NCBI RefSeq assembly: GCF_014203835.1
Contig: NZ_JACHJW010000001.1
Span: 5,406,501 to 5,470,500, forward strand
Reading direction: 5' to 3'
Length of the DNA stretch: 64,000 nucleotides
Origin: Micromonospora polyrhachis
Lineage (GTDB): Bacteria; Actinomycetota; Actinomycetes; Mycobacteriales; Micromonosporaceae
The translations under genes and the position numbers were made by a program. The notes under the pieces are model-generated. The model worked only from the letters and a program-made list of their open reading frames with translations. It was not told the origin of the DNA and made no database searches. This document shows, piece after piece, positions 1-8,963 of the stretch. Position 1 is the stretch's first letter. The number at the start of each line of letters is the position of its first letter.

Positions 1-204
1 CCGGGAGACACCGAACCCCGCACCCAGCAGCGTCGGATCTTTCCCCTTGCGGAACCAGACCAGCACCAGCAGCGCCTGGTAGAAGCAGGTCAACGCACGG
101 GAACCAGCACGGGTGCCCCGAGCCCGGCGTTCAGCGGCAAGCAGCTGACCCACGTACCGCACGAGTTCCCTCGGGACGTCAGCCATGGCACGATAGGCAA
201 TCAC
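1..204 (-). CDS. IS5-type transposase, N-terminal part, cut by window edge
   Basis: The minus strand reads open from a GTG at 204 to the window edge, 68 codons. An ATG lies six codons further in. The translation begins VIAYRAMADVPRELVRYVGQ and continues into a helical segment with the run GTRAGSRALTCFYQALLVL and WFRKGKDPTLLGAGFGVS. This is the usual N-terminal helix-turn-helix of actinomycete IS5-group DDE transposases, which would bind the element's ends. The catalytic domain lies outside the window, so activity cannot be judged. The neighbouring regulator and DUF397 genes are decayed, which fits an unstable border. Confidence 0.75.
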   Translation of the reverse strand, partial: MIAYRAMADVPRELVRYVGQLLAAERRARGTRAGSRALTCFYQALLVLVWFRKGKDPTLLGAGFGVSR

Positions 205-430
205 GTGGAGCCCTCTCGAAGACGTGGTTCTGTCGCAAGGACGTGTCTATCGATGGCTCCACGCCTGTTTCCATCACCGTCTGAATCGACACCTTCGCCC
301 GTGTCGCACCAATCAACCCTTTCGCGCTGCTGAGATCACCTCAGTGTCCCGCCATGTAGTCTTGAACGGCTAATCCGGATGCCGGATCTTGGAATTGATC
401 GCGAATCCTGATTTCGGTTGGGCTCGTTAG

Positions 431-661
431 TACTCCAGCAGGAGATCCGTTCTGACCTGCTGTGGCGGTGTGGTTTTGCCCGTGGGCATGGAGCCACCAC
501 TGATCTATGTGGACACGTTCACCGGCGCGCTCCATCTGAACAAGGCCACAGAAGTGCAGGCGTACGAGCTGATCTGGAAGGATCTGGAGAGCCGAGCTCT
601 CGACGAGGACTCGTCGACAAAGCTGATCATCGAGGCATTGGAGACGCTCACCAATGGCTGA
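431..661 (+). pseudogene. Remnant of Scr1-type XRE regulator (DUF5753 C-terminus)
   Basis: About 57 residues from MEPPLIYVDTFTGALHLNKA to the stop match the C-terminal end of the DUF5753 ligand/partner domain. That domain normally follows an XRE helix-turn-helix in Scr1/WhiJ-like regulators. The frame is closed by TAG at 428-430, and the roughly 200 residues that should precede it, including the DNA-binding domain, are missing. The stop overlaps the following DUF397 start by 8 nt, the usual arrangement of intact regulator-DUF397 pairs. This is therefore a truncated gene and not a new short gene. The upstream 205-430 stretch holds no convincing gene. Confidence 0.7.
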
Positions 662-865
662 TCTGAGCATCGCCACCTGGCGCAAGAGCACCCGCAGCGG
701 CAACGAGGGCGCGTGCGTCGAGGTGGCAGACAACCTGCCCGGCACTATCGCGGTCCGGGACAGCAAGGACCCGCACGTCCGGCCCTGACCTTCCGCCCCC
801 ATGCGTGGATGGCCTTTACCACTGCTCTACGTGACGACCAGATCGACCAATTGGCCCTGAGTTAA
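654..865 (+). pseudogene. DUF397 protein broken by a frameshift
   Basis: The ATG at 654 opens a protein with the DUF397 hallmark pattern: W-RKSTRSGNEGACVEVA and VRDSKDP. DUF397 proteins are small partners of Scr1-type regulators, and some act like toxin-antitoxin pairs in Streptomyces. The frame stops at 786-788, directly after DSKDPHVRP. The typical remaining part, ALTFRPHAWMAFTTAL, continues in another frame up to TAA at 863-865. A single-base indel near 775-783 explains this. The gene is likely inactive, matching the decay of its regulator partner. Confidence 0.75.
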
Positions 866-904
866 ACCCGCGCAGACGACCAACGCGTCGCCTCTCCATG
901 AGGC

Positions 905-1672
905 TCAGTCGCTTACCGACGCGCGGAATTCGCACAGGGCGAGGGCTGCGTCATCGAACTGCTTGCCTCGGTGACCCGGCACGGCTGGCTGCTTGGTCAG
1001 CTCGGCGGTCCGTACCGCGTCGAGCACGCCGCGTGGCCCGGCCCTGTCCAGGATCGAGAACACGTCCTGCCAGCTTTGCCCGAACCGTTCGACGAGTCGC
1101 GCGGCACCGTCGGTGAGTACGGCGGCCCGGCGTACGTCGGAAAGTGGGGTGCTGCCGGTCAGCGCGTGTTGGGCTGCGACCGGGTTGGTGGACGCGACCC
1201 AGAAACCACCCGGTGCGTTACGTAGCCGGGCCACCGTGCCGGCGTCGTACGCCGGAAGCCTGGCCGTCCGGTCGTCGGTGACCACCCGATAACCACTGCC
1301 CATGTCGAAGACAATGGACGAGTCACACAGGACGAAGTGGTCGACGGCGTCCGCGTGGACGCGCAGCATGGCCACGGTTGCCGACGGGCTGTCCGGATTG
1401 TCGAGGTCGCAGCTTCCTCCGTGCCGGGTACGCAGCACCGCGATCGCCTCCTCAGCGATTCCGGTCAGCGACTCGTCTCCACGACGAGATAAGAGGTCAG
1501 CGAGGACCATTCCCAGGGTGCGTGCCAGCCACGGCACGTCGTGGACGCAGCCGTTGTCGAGGTAGGGCAGTGGCGTGACGCCGTCGAGTACGACCGCGAA
1601 CCGATCCGACGCGACCACGTAGTCCTGGTTGTCCCGCCCGGGGCACGCCTCGGTGGCGAAGCTGACGTCCAT
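905..1672 (-). CDS. PP2C-like serine/threonine phosphatase-fold protein
   Basis: The protein has 255 residues and starts at an ATG reading MDVSFATEACPGRDNQDYV. PP2C-family signs are NQDYV near residue 16, the VVLDGVT strand at about residue 27, PSATVAML, LCDSSIVFD, VLTDGAARL and a terminal DDAAL. The usual acidic metal ligands are partly kept (DG in VLDGVT, TDG, DDAA). The consensus GD motif of the centre is replaced by CDSS, so catalysis is uncertain. It follows the unknown gene 1710-2669 by 37 nt on the same strand and is divergent from the MoxR-vWA-CHAT set. A signalling or partner role in that island is possible but is an inference. Confidence 0.65.
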   Translation of the reverse strand: MDVSFATEACPGRDNQDYVVASDRFAVVLDGVTPLPYLDNGCVHDVPWLARTLGMVLADLLSRRGDESLTGIAEEAIAVLRTRHGGSCDLDNPDSPSATVAMLRVHADAVDHFVLCDSSIVFDMGSGYRVVTDDRTARLPAYDAGTVARLRNAPGGFWVASTNPVAAQHALTGSTPLSDVRRAAVLTDGAARLVERFGQSWQDVFSILDRAGPRGVLDAVRTAELTKQPAVPGHRGKQFDDAALALCEFRASVSD

Positions 1673-1709
1673 CGTCGCCAACCTAACCCCCAGAGCCGTC
1701 GCCGGGATC

Positions 1710-2669
1710 TTAGAGCTGTACGTGCAGTGTCTGCCGGTGGAGGGTGTGTAGCGACCGGATGGCGGACCGGAGTTCCTGGAGCAGTTCGCCCGGGTGTGAC
1801 GGTCCGTTCGGCCAGGCACCGAAGCTGCGGGTGTCGAAGCCGACCGTGTCGATGCCGCAGCGGTGGGGGAGCCCGAGCACCCGGATCGCCTCGGCGTGCT
1901 GGAAGGGCACGTAGAGGTCGGTGGTGGCCAAGAGTACGCGGTCGGTGGGGGCGGGGCGGGTGACGAACCGGGCCCAGCCGGTGAGGGTGTCCGGGGTGTT
2001 CGCCCGCTGGCCGGGGCGAGTCGGTGGCGCGGCGACGACGTTGATCTGCCGATCGTCCGAGGGATAGCTCTTGGCCCACCAGCCGTTGCCATCCGCGGTG
2101 GTCCCGGTGCGAGTGACGATCTCCCCGGCCGGCGGGAATGCCTGCCGTACCGCCGCCAGCATGGCGTCGCCCTCGGTGGTGATCTCGGGGTCATCCTGCT
2201 GGCCCGGACGCGCTGGCAGCTCGCGGAGGCTGCCCAGTCCGGTGACGGTGCCGGTCGAGGTGCCACTGGCCAGCAGCTCTGCGGCGAACTGGGCCCGCGC
2301 TCGGCCGGTGATCCGGCCGCCGCCGAGGATCAGGACGTGGTCGTAGCGTTCGACGGGTGGGCGCTGCCGTCCGGCGAGTCCGAGGGCCGGTGCGGCTGCC
2401 TCGATCAGCTTCCGCGTGGCGTCGTCCCGCTCGATATACCGCGCGTCGACACGTTCTCCGCCGGCGCGGCTGTCCCACACCATCGAGAAGTCTTCCAGGT
2501 ACGCCAGGCGAGCGTCCACGTCGCCCGCCGGGAGGTCACCGCCGAAGGCGCGGACCAGGGCGGCCATGGCCGCCGAGCCGATCCACTGTGCGATGTCGTG
2601 GGCCAGTGCCTCGGGTGCGGCACCGCCGACCGGCCACGCCGGCAGGTGAACGATCGGGAACTGCGTCAT
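1710..2669 (-). CDS. Hypothetical protein, possible Rossmann-like fold
   Basis: The protein has 319 residues. The ATG at 2669 gives MTQFPIVHLPAWPVGG, and codons further upstream look non-coding. The central strand-loop segment YDHVLILGGGRITGRA, followed by TEGDAMLAAVRQAFP, looks like a nucleotide- or phosphate-binding Rossmann-like fold, loosely reminiscent of DUF218/YdcF proteins. I do not recognise the family with certainty. No signal peptide or membrane segment is seen. It forms a likely two-gene operon with the PP2C-like gene and shares a 207-bp divergent intergenic region with moxR, so it may belong to the CHAT island. Confidence 0.5.
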   Translation of the reverse strand: MTQFPIVHLPAWPVGGAAPEALAHDIAQWIGSAAMAALVRAFGGDLPAGDVDARLAYLEDFSMVWDSRAGGERVDARYIERDDATRKLIEAAAPALGLAGRQRPPVERYDHVLILGGGRITGRARAQFAAELLASGTSTGTVTGLGSLRELPARPGQQDDPEITTEGDAMLAAVRQAFPPAGEIVTRTGTTADGNGWWAKSYPSDDRQINVVAAPPTRPGQRANTPDTLTGWARFVTRPAPTDRVLLATTDLYVPFQHAEAIRVLGLPHRCGIDTVGFDTRSFGAWPNGPSHPGELLQELRSAIRSLHTLHRQTLHVQL

Positions 2670-2876
2670 GGCATGACCGCTGTTGTTCCGAGCGCCAGCG
2701 CGGCGGCGAGATCGATGCCGTGGCTCATGGGCGTCACCATACCTTCCAGGGTGGACTATCACAGCAGTGGATGGCGAGATCTTTTGTCTGTTGCGCGAAG
2801 AATGGGAGGCCGGACGTTCCGCCAATGGGCTCATCCCTTTATCGACAGTGTCTGATCGTGAAGGCATACTTGGCGG

Positions 2877-3761
2877 ATGGTCGCACCGCCCCTGTCGAGC
2901 GTGGCGGCCCTTGGTCAGGCGTTGGAGAATGTCGGATATCTGCCAGGGGATGGTCTTGCGTCCGCCGTCTTTCTCGCGGTACGACTGCGCCGTCCACTAT
3001 TCCTGGAGGGTGATCCCGGCGTAGGGAAGACCGCACTCGCCCAGGCGATGTCGCAGATTCTCTGCGCCGACCTGGTCCGGTTGCAGTGCTACGGCGGAAT
3101 CGACGCGTCCCAGGCGCTCTACGACTGGAACTTTCCCCGGCAGATCCTGCACCTGCGGGCCACCGGTGAGCTGGTCGACGTGGCGGGAGTGGTGAATTCG
3201 CTCTACAGTCGCGATTTTCTGGTCGAGCGACCCATTCTGCGCGCCATCGAGAACTGCCCTTCCGTTCTCCTGGTCGACGAGATTGATCGTGCTGATGACG
3301 ACTTCGAGGCGTTCCTGCTGGAGGTGCTGGAGGAGAACGCGGTGAGCATTCCGGAGTTGGGCACCATCCGGGGAGCCGAGCCACCGCTGATCATCCTGAC
3401 CTCGAACCGTACCCGGGAGGTCCATGACGCCCTCAAACGTCGCTGCCTCTACCACTGGATCGCCCATCCGGACGTGAGCCGCGAGGTCGAGATCCTGCGC
3501 CGCCGGGTCGCCGACCTCCCGGAGTCCCTGGCGCAAGATATCGCGACCGCGATGGCTCGGCTTCGCTCCGCCGACCTGGTGAAGACGCCCGGGGTGGCGG
3601 AATCGCTCGACCTCGCGCGTGCCGTACTGGAACTCGGTGGGAGCGGCCTGACCCCGGAGATCGTCGACGCCACGCTCGGCACCGTCGCGAAACACCAGGA
3701 AGACCTGGCCACGGTACGTCGCGAGCTTCTCCCCGGGCAGGGCCGGAATGCCCGGTCGTGA
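2877..3761 (+). CDS. MoxR-family AAA+ ATPase
   Basis: The protein has 294 residues. Walker A EGDPGVGKTALAQ lies at about 44-56, and Walker B SVLLVDEIDRAD at about 129-140. TSNRTREVHDALKRRC, which holds sensor 1 and an arginine finger, is near 190. These are MoxR features. MoxR ATPases remodel vWA-containing partners using ATP. The vWA gene starts 14 nt before this stop and the CHAT gene overlaps the vWA gene, so the three are probably translated together. In predicted actinobacterial conflict systems, a MoxR-vWA pair gates a third effector protein. That role is inferred here from gene order. Confidence 0.9.
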   Translation: MVAPPLSSVAALGQALENVGYLPGDGLASAVFLAVRLRRPLFLEGDPGVGKTALAQAMSQILCADLVRLQCYGGIDASQALYDWNFPRQILHLRATGELVDVAGVVNSLYSRDFLVERPILRAIENCPSVLLVDEIDRADDDFEAFLLEVLEENAVSIPELGTIRGAEPPLIILTSNRTREVHDALKRRCLYHWIAHPDVSREVEILRRRVADLPESLAQDIATAMARLRSADLVKTPGVAESLDLARAVLELGGSGLTPEIVDATLGTVAKHQEDLATVRRELLPGQGRNARS

Positions 3762-4968
3762 CGGGGCCCGCCGCACCGGAACCGACGCGATCTCCGACCT
3801 GATGGGCTTGGTGGGCGCACTCCGGGCCGCCGGCATCCAGGTCGACACCGGTCGTGTCCTCGTCACGATGGACGCGCTCACCCACCTCGATCCGCTCGAT
3901 CGGGCGGCCGTCTACTGGGGTACGAGACTCACCCTCTGCACGCAACAGGCGGACCTGCCGGTGTTCGACGCGGCCTTCGCCAGCTGGTTCGAGGCGTACG
4001 CGCCGAGCATCCCGGATGCCGACGCGCCGACAGCGCTCCCGGAAGGAACAACTCCCGCGTCCGCTGACCGCTCCAGCAGCCCGGTCGTCGATCGGGGCAA
4101 CGACGCCAACGCGGCAGCCGACGACGCCAGCGATCCAGCGGCCGGCACTACCGCCCCAGCTGACGGCACCAGCGACCCGGCCTGGGTCGCGATCGCCTCG
4201 GGCGGGGACGCGACCGCGCCCGAGGCGCTGGCTCGCCGCGACCTACGTACGCTCAGCGTCGCCGAACGGACCGAGCTGGACGCCTGGATCGCCCTGCTCG
4301 GCGCGGTCGGCCCGACGTACCGGTCGCGGCGCTACCGGGACGGCGGTCGGCGGATGATCGACGGAAACCGCACCGTCCGCACGTTGATCCGCAACGGTGG
4401 CGAACCGGCCCAGCTACGCTTCCGGCGTACGACACCCAAGCCGCGCCGACTGACCCTGCTCATCGACGTCAGCGAGTCGATGCGGGTCTACCGAGAGGCA
4501 TTCGTACGGTTCGCCCACGGTGCCCTCTCCGTCCGGCCAGCGACCACCGAGGTCTTCACCCTCGGGACCCGGTGCGTACGTCTCACGCCAGCGCTGCGGA
4601 CGCCCGACCCGGATCGCGCGATGCGTGCGACGGCCGAGCTGGAGTCCGGCTGGGGCGGCGGGACGCTGCTCGGTGCCACCCTCCGGGACTTTTTGCGGCA
4701 GTGGGGTGGCCGCAACGTCGTCCGGTCCGCGTACGTCGTCATCGCCTCCGACGGGCACGACTTCGGTCCGGCCGTGGTCCTGGCCCGTCAGGTGGAACGA
4801 CTGTCCCAACTGACCCAACTTCTCGTCTGGGCCAATCCCCAACAGGGCTGGCCCGGTTACCAACCGATGGCCCCGGGGCTGGTGGCCAGCCAGCGGTTCG
4901 TCGACGTGAACGTGGCCGGGCACAGCTTCGAGGCACTGAGTGAACTGGCGGAGTTGATGACCCGATGA
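3748..4968 (+). CDS. CoxE-like von Willebrand factor A domain protein
   Basis: The protein has 406 residues and its start overlaps the moxR stop by 14 nt. The N-terminal 90 residues are helical, as in CoxE-type vWA proteins. A disordered Ala/Asp/Thr-rich linker spans about 91-165, then the vWA domain follows. The MIDAS motif is intact: DVSES at 240-244, GGGT near residue 305 and ASDGHD near 340, which implies Mg2+-dependent ligand binding. Its stop overlaps the CHAT gene in an ATGA arrangement. The expected partner is the adjacent MoxR ATPase. It may carry or restrain the CHAT protease, but this is inference. Confidence 0.88.
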   Translation: MPGRDGARRTGTDAISDLMGLVGALRAAGIQVDTGRVLVTMDALTHLDPLDRAAVYWGTRLTLCTQQADLPVFDAAFASWFEAYAPSIPDADAPTALPEGTTPASADRSSSPVVDRGNDANAAADDASDPAAGTTAPADGTSDPAWVAIASGGDATAPEALARRDLRTLSVAERTELDAWIALLGAVGPTYRSRRYRDGGRRMIDGNRTVRTLIRNGGEPAQLRFRRTTPKPRRLTLLIDVSESMRVYREAFVRFAHGALSVRPATTEVFTLGTRCVRLTPALRTPDPDRAMRATAELESGWGGGTLLGATLRDFLRQWGGRNVVRSAYVVIASDGHDFGPAVVLARQVERLSQLTQLLVWANPQQGWPGYQPMAPGLVASQRFVDVNVAGHSFEALSELAELMTR

Positions 4969-7373
4969 CCGGTACGTCCTTGCACGTCAGCCGGGTGCTG
5001 GCCCGAGACGACCTGCTCCAGTTGGCGGCAGACGCGGACGATGCCGTCGGTATCGTCCGCCAACGGGAGAGCCTGGCGCGTAGCGCCGAGCGCGGGCTCG
5101 ACGTGTTCGCCGTGGCGCTGCGGCACTACCTGAACGAGGTCGAATCGAGACGCTGGGCGATTCGGGCGCAGGCCTGGTCGTACGCGGCCACCATCGTGTG
5201 CTTCTGCGACCTGGTCGGCATCCCGATCGAGACGCCGTACTCGGCCCAGGAGATGTACGCGAGTGCCGCCCGCGAACTGACGGAGAACGTCGTCGACGGC
5301 AGGCGACTGGACCAGGACCTGACCCTGGGTGTCTTCAACACCCACCGGAGGGCCCGCAACCTGCGGCTGACCGGCCGGTACGCCGAGGCGCTGAACCTGG
5401 TCGTGGTCCCGCCGACCGACCTGTTCGGTACGGGGGCGGAGCCGCACTGGGGGCACTACCTGTTCGAGTTCGGGGCCTGCCTGATCTCCAACGGGCAGGC
5501 GGCGCAGGTGCCGGACGCGTTGGGGGAGCAGCGGCAGTACTGGGAACGGACCCGGGCGGCCGGTTTCTCGACCCGGCATCGGTTCGACTTCGTCCTGGCC
5601 CTGGCCGAGTGGGAGCGGGGGGAGCCGGCGGAGGCGCTGTGCGGTCTGCGGATGGCAACGGACCGGCTGGGCACCACCGACCGGACCGCAGGGCCGGCTG
5701 CAGTGGACTCGCTGCGTGCGTCCCTGGACGAGGCGCGCGACGTGCAGCGGCTGTCGGTGACCCTGGGGCTGGCCGAGGCCCTGGCCCTGGGGGAGCCGAC
5801 CGAAGCACGGCTGCGTGAGGTGGTCGACCTGGGCGGCCAGGCACTGGAGGTCGCGGAGCAGATCCGGGGCCGGTGGCGGGTGATCGCCCGGTCGCGTACG
5901 CCGTTGGCGGTGGCGTTCCGCCGTATCTACGGCGACATCGCCCTGTTGGCCTCGCGCCTCCCCGGCCCCGATGCGGCGGCCCTCGGTTTCCGGGTCGCCC
6001 TGTCGGCGAAGCAGACCGGGTTCGCCAGCCGGGTACGCGAGGGCCGGCTCCTGATGAGCCCGCATGTCGGGGGACTGCTGGACGAGATCGTCGACCTCGA
6101 GGATCCGCCGGTGGAGACGTTGACCAGCGGTGACCGGACGTCCCGGGACGAGAAGTTGGAGCAGTTGCGGGTCCGGATCGAGGAGGAGGTGTCGCCGATG
6201 CTGGCGGACACCGTCCTTCCCGTACCCACCGAACTGCACCGCCTGGTCGACCTGATCGGCGAGCGCCACGCCGTGGACTTCGTCGCCTTGCCGGACACAC
6301 TGAGCGGGCACCGGAAGAACTGGTTCCGGGCGATCATCCAACCGAATCGCCCGATCGGGTTCGAGCGGTTCGAGCCCGGCCCCGCCTACACAGCCTTCTT
6401 CGAGGGCAGCGAGGGCAGCGTGGGCAGCGGGAGCAGCGAGGGCAGCGTGGCCGGCGCGGCCGGCGGAGACAGCGAGGGTAGCGAGGGCAGCGAGGACAGC
6501 CGGCGGGGGCAGGCCCCATGGCTCGATCGGCTGGAGCGGGCGACCACGACGGAGCAGCCCGACTGGCAGGGCCTCGCCCACGAACTGCTGCCGGCCGCCC
6601 TGCTTGCCGAGGTACGCGCCAGGACGGTGACCGACCCGGTGGAGTTGCTGATCTCCGGCCACTCCGCGTTGAGCCTGTTGCCGTGGGCGGCACTGCGGAT
6701 CGACGACGCGGGCACACCGCTGGTCGAGCGGGCGGTGATCGCCCAGTGTCCGACGCTGACCTGCCTGTCGTACCGGCGACCGCCCGTGGTGACCGGCCCC
6801 GCGCTGGTCCGGCTCGTCTCGGTGGCCGAGGGTGGGGTGAACATCGACCAGGAGCGGCTGGCCTGGGACCTGGGCGAGGAGCGGGGGCGGGTGCGGCTCA
6901 GCCGATGCGCGGCGGACCGCGCGTCGTCGCCCGTCGCGCTGGATGCCGACGTGCCGGCGGCCCTCGCGGATTCGACCGCCGGCTGGGGGTTCGTGCATGT
7001 CGCGGCGCACGGTGGCGGCCAGGGGCTGGGACAGTACCTCCAACTTCCCCGGGAACTCACGGCGGCGCAGGCGCTGGGTATGAAGTGGCCGGCCTCGGTG
7101 CTGATGGCGTCGTGTCATGTCGGGCGGTTGGTGAATCCCGAGGACGCCGAGCCGTTGAGCTTCGTCATGGCACTACTGACCGGCGGTTCGCGGTGTGTGG
7201 TCGCCGGGATGGACTGGATTCCTGACGTGTGGACCGGCCGGGCGGCCGGCCGGATCGTGGACGCCGTACGGGATGGCTCGGTCCGCCTGGACGTCGCGCT
7301 ACGGGCCGTCCAGCTCGGCTCCGCCCGCCAGCCCAACGCCAGGTGGGCCTTGTTGAGCGCCTACGTCCGATGA
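4965..7373 (+). CDS. TPR-CHAT caspase-like protease
   Basis: The protein has 802 residues and overlaps the vWA stop by 4 nt. About 450 residues of paired helices come first, a TPR-like array. A Gly/Ser/Glu low-complexity linker follows (nt about 6400-6505, repeated GSEGS). The C-terminal CHAT domain is a clan CD peptidase. The catalytic His is in FVHVAAHGGG (His682) and the catalytic Cys in LMASCHVG (Cys717), with a typical LLTGGSRCVVAGMDW after it, so the dyad looks intact. CHAT proteases cleave partner proteins, and in the type III-E CRISPR (TPR-CHAT) and gasdermin systems they act in defence. The substrate here is unknown. The 3' end overlaps the convergent CATRA gene by 75 nt. Confidence 0.9.
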   Translation: MTGTSLHVSRVLARDDLLQLAADADDAVGIVRQRESLARSAERGLDVFAVALRHYLNEVESRRWAIRAQAWSYAATIVCFCDLVGIPIETPYSAQEMYASAARELTENVVDGRRLDQDLTLGVFNTHRRARNLRLTGRYAEALNLVVVPPTDLFGTGAEPHWGHYLFEFGACLISNGQAAQVPDALGEQRQYWERTRAAGFSTRHRFDFVLALAEWERGEPAEALCGLRMATDRLGTTDRTAGPAAVDSLRASLDEARDVQRLSVTLGLAEALALGEPTEARLREVVDLGGQALEVAEQIRGRWRVIARSRTPLAVAFRRIYGDIALLASRLPGPDAAALGFRVALSAKQTGFASRVREGRLLMSPHVGGLLDEIVDLEDPPVETLTSGDRTSRDEKLEQLRVRIEEEVSPMLADTVLPVPTELHRLVDLIGERHAVDFVALPDTLSGHRKNWFRAIIQPNRPIGFERFEPGPAYTAFFEGSEGSVGSGSSEGSVAGAAGGDSEGSEGSEDSRRGQAPWLDRLERATTTEQPDWQGLAHELLPAALLAEVRARTVTDPVELLISGHSALSLLPWAALRIDDAGTPLVERAVIAQCPTLTCLSYRRPPVVTGPALVRLVSVAEGGVNIDQERLAWDLGEERGRVRLSRCAADRASSPVALDADVPAALADSTAGWGFVHVAAHGGGQGLGQYLQLPRELTAAQALGMKWPASVLMASCHVGRLVNPEDAEPLSFVMALLTGGSRCVVAGMDWIPDVWTGRAAGRIVDAVRDGSVRLDVALRAVQLGSARQPNARWALLSAYVR

Positions 7374-8963
7374 TCCTGCCGGGGTAGCTGGCCGCTGATC
7401 CTCCCGGGGTGGCAGGCCGCGCACCGGACCGTTGGTGCGGTGCGCCCGCCAAGGTATCCGACGTCGCCGTGGTCGCGGGATCAGCCGGCGGGCGGTGGAC
7501 GGGCCGGGCCGTCGGGAGCGTAGCCAGACGGCAGCGGCGAGGATCGACCCGAGCCCGGCGCTGGTCAGCAGGGCCCACCAGGGGTGGAGCGGGCGGTGGA
7601 GGACCAGGTGGGCGAGGGCCTGGGCGCAGAGCCAGCCGGTGCTCGCGCCGAGCGCGCTGGCCGCCAGGTAGTCGACCGATCGCAGTGGTAGGTCGCGCGG
7701 TACCCGCCGGGACAGTCGCAGCACGATGGTGGGCAGGGCCAGGGCGAGCGCGCCGAGGGAGGCGATGATCGGCAACTGGAGTACGCGTGGGATGGGCAGG
7801 ACGGTGCCGAACGCCTGCACCGCGGCGAGGATCATCAGGATGGAGCTGATGACGGAGGCCTGGACGAGTTGGAGTTGCTGCTGATGGGTGCCGAGACCAC
7901 GCTGGACCGCGACTGCGGTCAGGGCGGAGATCTTCTCGGCGCGTTCCTGGGAGATCTCCAGGTAGGCGATGTCGTCGGCCAGCCGCTCACACACCGATTG
8001 CGCCAGGGCCAGGTCGGCGGCGAGTGGCCCGGGGGCCGCAGGGTCGAGTGAGACGGTGGCGCGCAGGTTCGCTTCTGCCGCCTCGATGCCTCGGGCCGTT
8101 TTCCGTAGCTGGGCGAGCGTGAAGATGACGCCGTGCGTGCGTACCTGGAGGTCGGTGAGGCTGGCGTCGGCCGCGACCAGTTGGCCGGGCGCGGTGGTCG
8201 CGGATTTGTGCAGGTCCAGCAGATCGTCGACGGTGTTGTCCATTTCCAGTCGCAGCCGTCGGATCGCTGTGGCGCTCGCCCGATGGTCGGCGTGTTGGTA
8301 TCGGAGCTTCGCGGCGTCGAGTAGGTATTGGACGAATGGCCCGAGCTCCCGATCTCCGGGGGTCCAGGCGAAGGCGTCCAGCGCCAGTTCGGCGCTCTGC
8401 TCGGCGACCAGGACGAATCGGCGTTGCCGGGCTGGGGACGTGGGCACCTCCCAGATCAGGAAGCCCTCGGTTGTTCGCGACCGATGCCGGGTCCAGGCAC
8501 CTTCTCCGACCTCGGGGAACTCGCCGCCGAGGGTTTTCTCGATCGCCACGATCGTCTCCGGGTCGAGTGGGGCGTCCACCAGCCCCATGTAGACCCGGGC
8601 GCTGCCCAGGTGGTCGGTGCCCGGTGCCACTCGATCCAGCAGGGCCAGTTCGCTGTCCATGGCGGCCCAGGTGCGGTCCGGATCCTGCGGTGCCAGTAAC
8701 ACGGTGAGGCAGGCGGCGTCGCCCGTGCTCGACAGCGCCGCCTGGTGCACGGGTATGTCCTCCGTGGACCGCTTCGCGTAGCCGAGCACAGCCAGCCCGC
8801 CGGTGGGTACGTCGACGCCGAGCGCCAGGGTGGCGCTGTCCGTGTCCGACCGCATTTCCAGGGTGGCGACGAGGTGTTGCCAGGTGTCGAGCAGGGCCGG
8901 GGTGACGGTGGGTTGGTCGAGTCGGGTGAACTCGTGCGTCAGCAGGGCGCGACTAACGAACAT
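7299..8963 (-). CDS. CATRA-like conflict-system membrane protein
   Basis: The protein has 554 residues from the ATG at 8963. A TTG 45 nt upstream is less likely. Residues 1-220 form an alpha/beta N-terminal region ending PFVQYLLDAAKLRYQ. A long helical, probably coiled-coil region spans about 220-370. Three or four hydrophobic segments then follow around SSILMILAAVQAF, LPIIASLGALALALPTIVL, DYLAASALGAS and WALLTSAGLGSILAAAVWL, and last comes an Arg/Pro-rich tail. This layout matches my memory of CATRA proteins (caspase and TPR-repeat associated), predicted membrane parts of CHAT/TPR conflict systems. The family call comes from pattern memory and was not searched. Confidence 0.7.
   Translation of the reverse strand: MFVSRALLTHEFTRLDQPTVTPALLDTWQHLVATLEMRSDTDSATLALGVDVPTGGLAVLGYAKRSTEDIPVHQAALSSTGDAACLTVLLAPQDPDRTWAAMDSELALLDRVAPGTDHLGSARVYMGLVDAPLDPETIVAIEKTLGGEFPEVGEGAWTRHRSRTTEGFLIWEVPTSPARQRRFVLVAEQSAELALDAFAWTPGDRELGPFVQYLLDAAKLRYQHADHRASATAIRRLRLEMDNTVDDLLDLHKSATTAPGQLVAADASLTDLQVRTHGVIFTLAQLRKTARGIEAAEANLRATVSLDPAAPGPLAADLALAQSVCERLADDIAYLEISQERAEKISALTAVAVQRGLGTHQQQLQLVQASVISSILMILAAVQAFGTVLPIPRVLQLPIIASLGALALALPTIVLRLSRRVPRDLPLRSVDYLAASALGASTGWLCAQALAHLVLHRPLHPWWALLTSAGLGSILAAAVWLRSRRPGPSTARRLIPRPRRRRIPWRAHRTNGPVRGLPPREDQRPATPAGSSDVGAQQGPPGVGLAGGAELDGP

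Noticed and set aside
6400-6510. A possible CRISPR or direct-repeat array
   Set aside because: The repeats are short codon-phased GGCAGCGAG units inside a coding frame, with no spacers of even length.
4857-7118. A 753-codon open frame on the minus strand across the CHAT gene
   Set aside because: It is antisense to a gene with intact CHAT, TPR and overlap features. Its translation is Arg/His/Pro/Gln-rich without any motif, as expected for a shadow frame in high-GC DNA.
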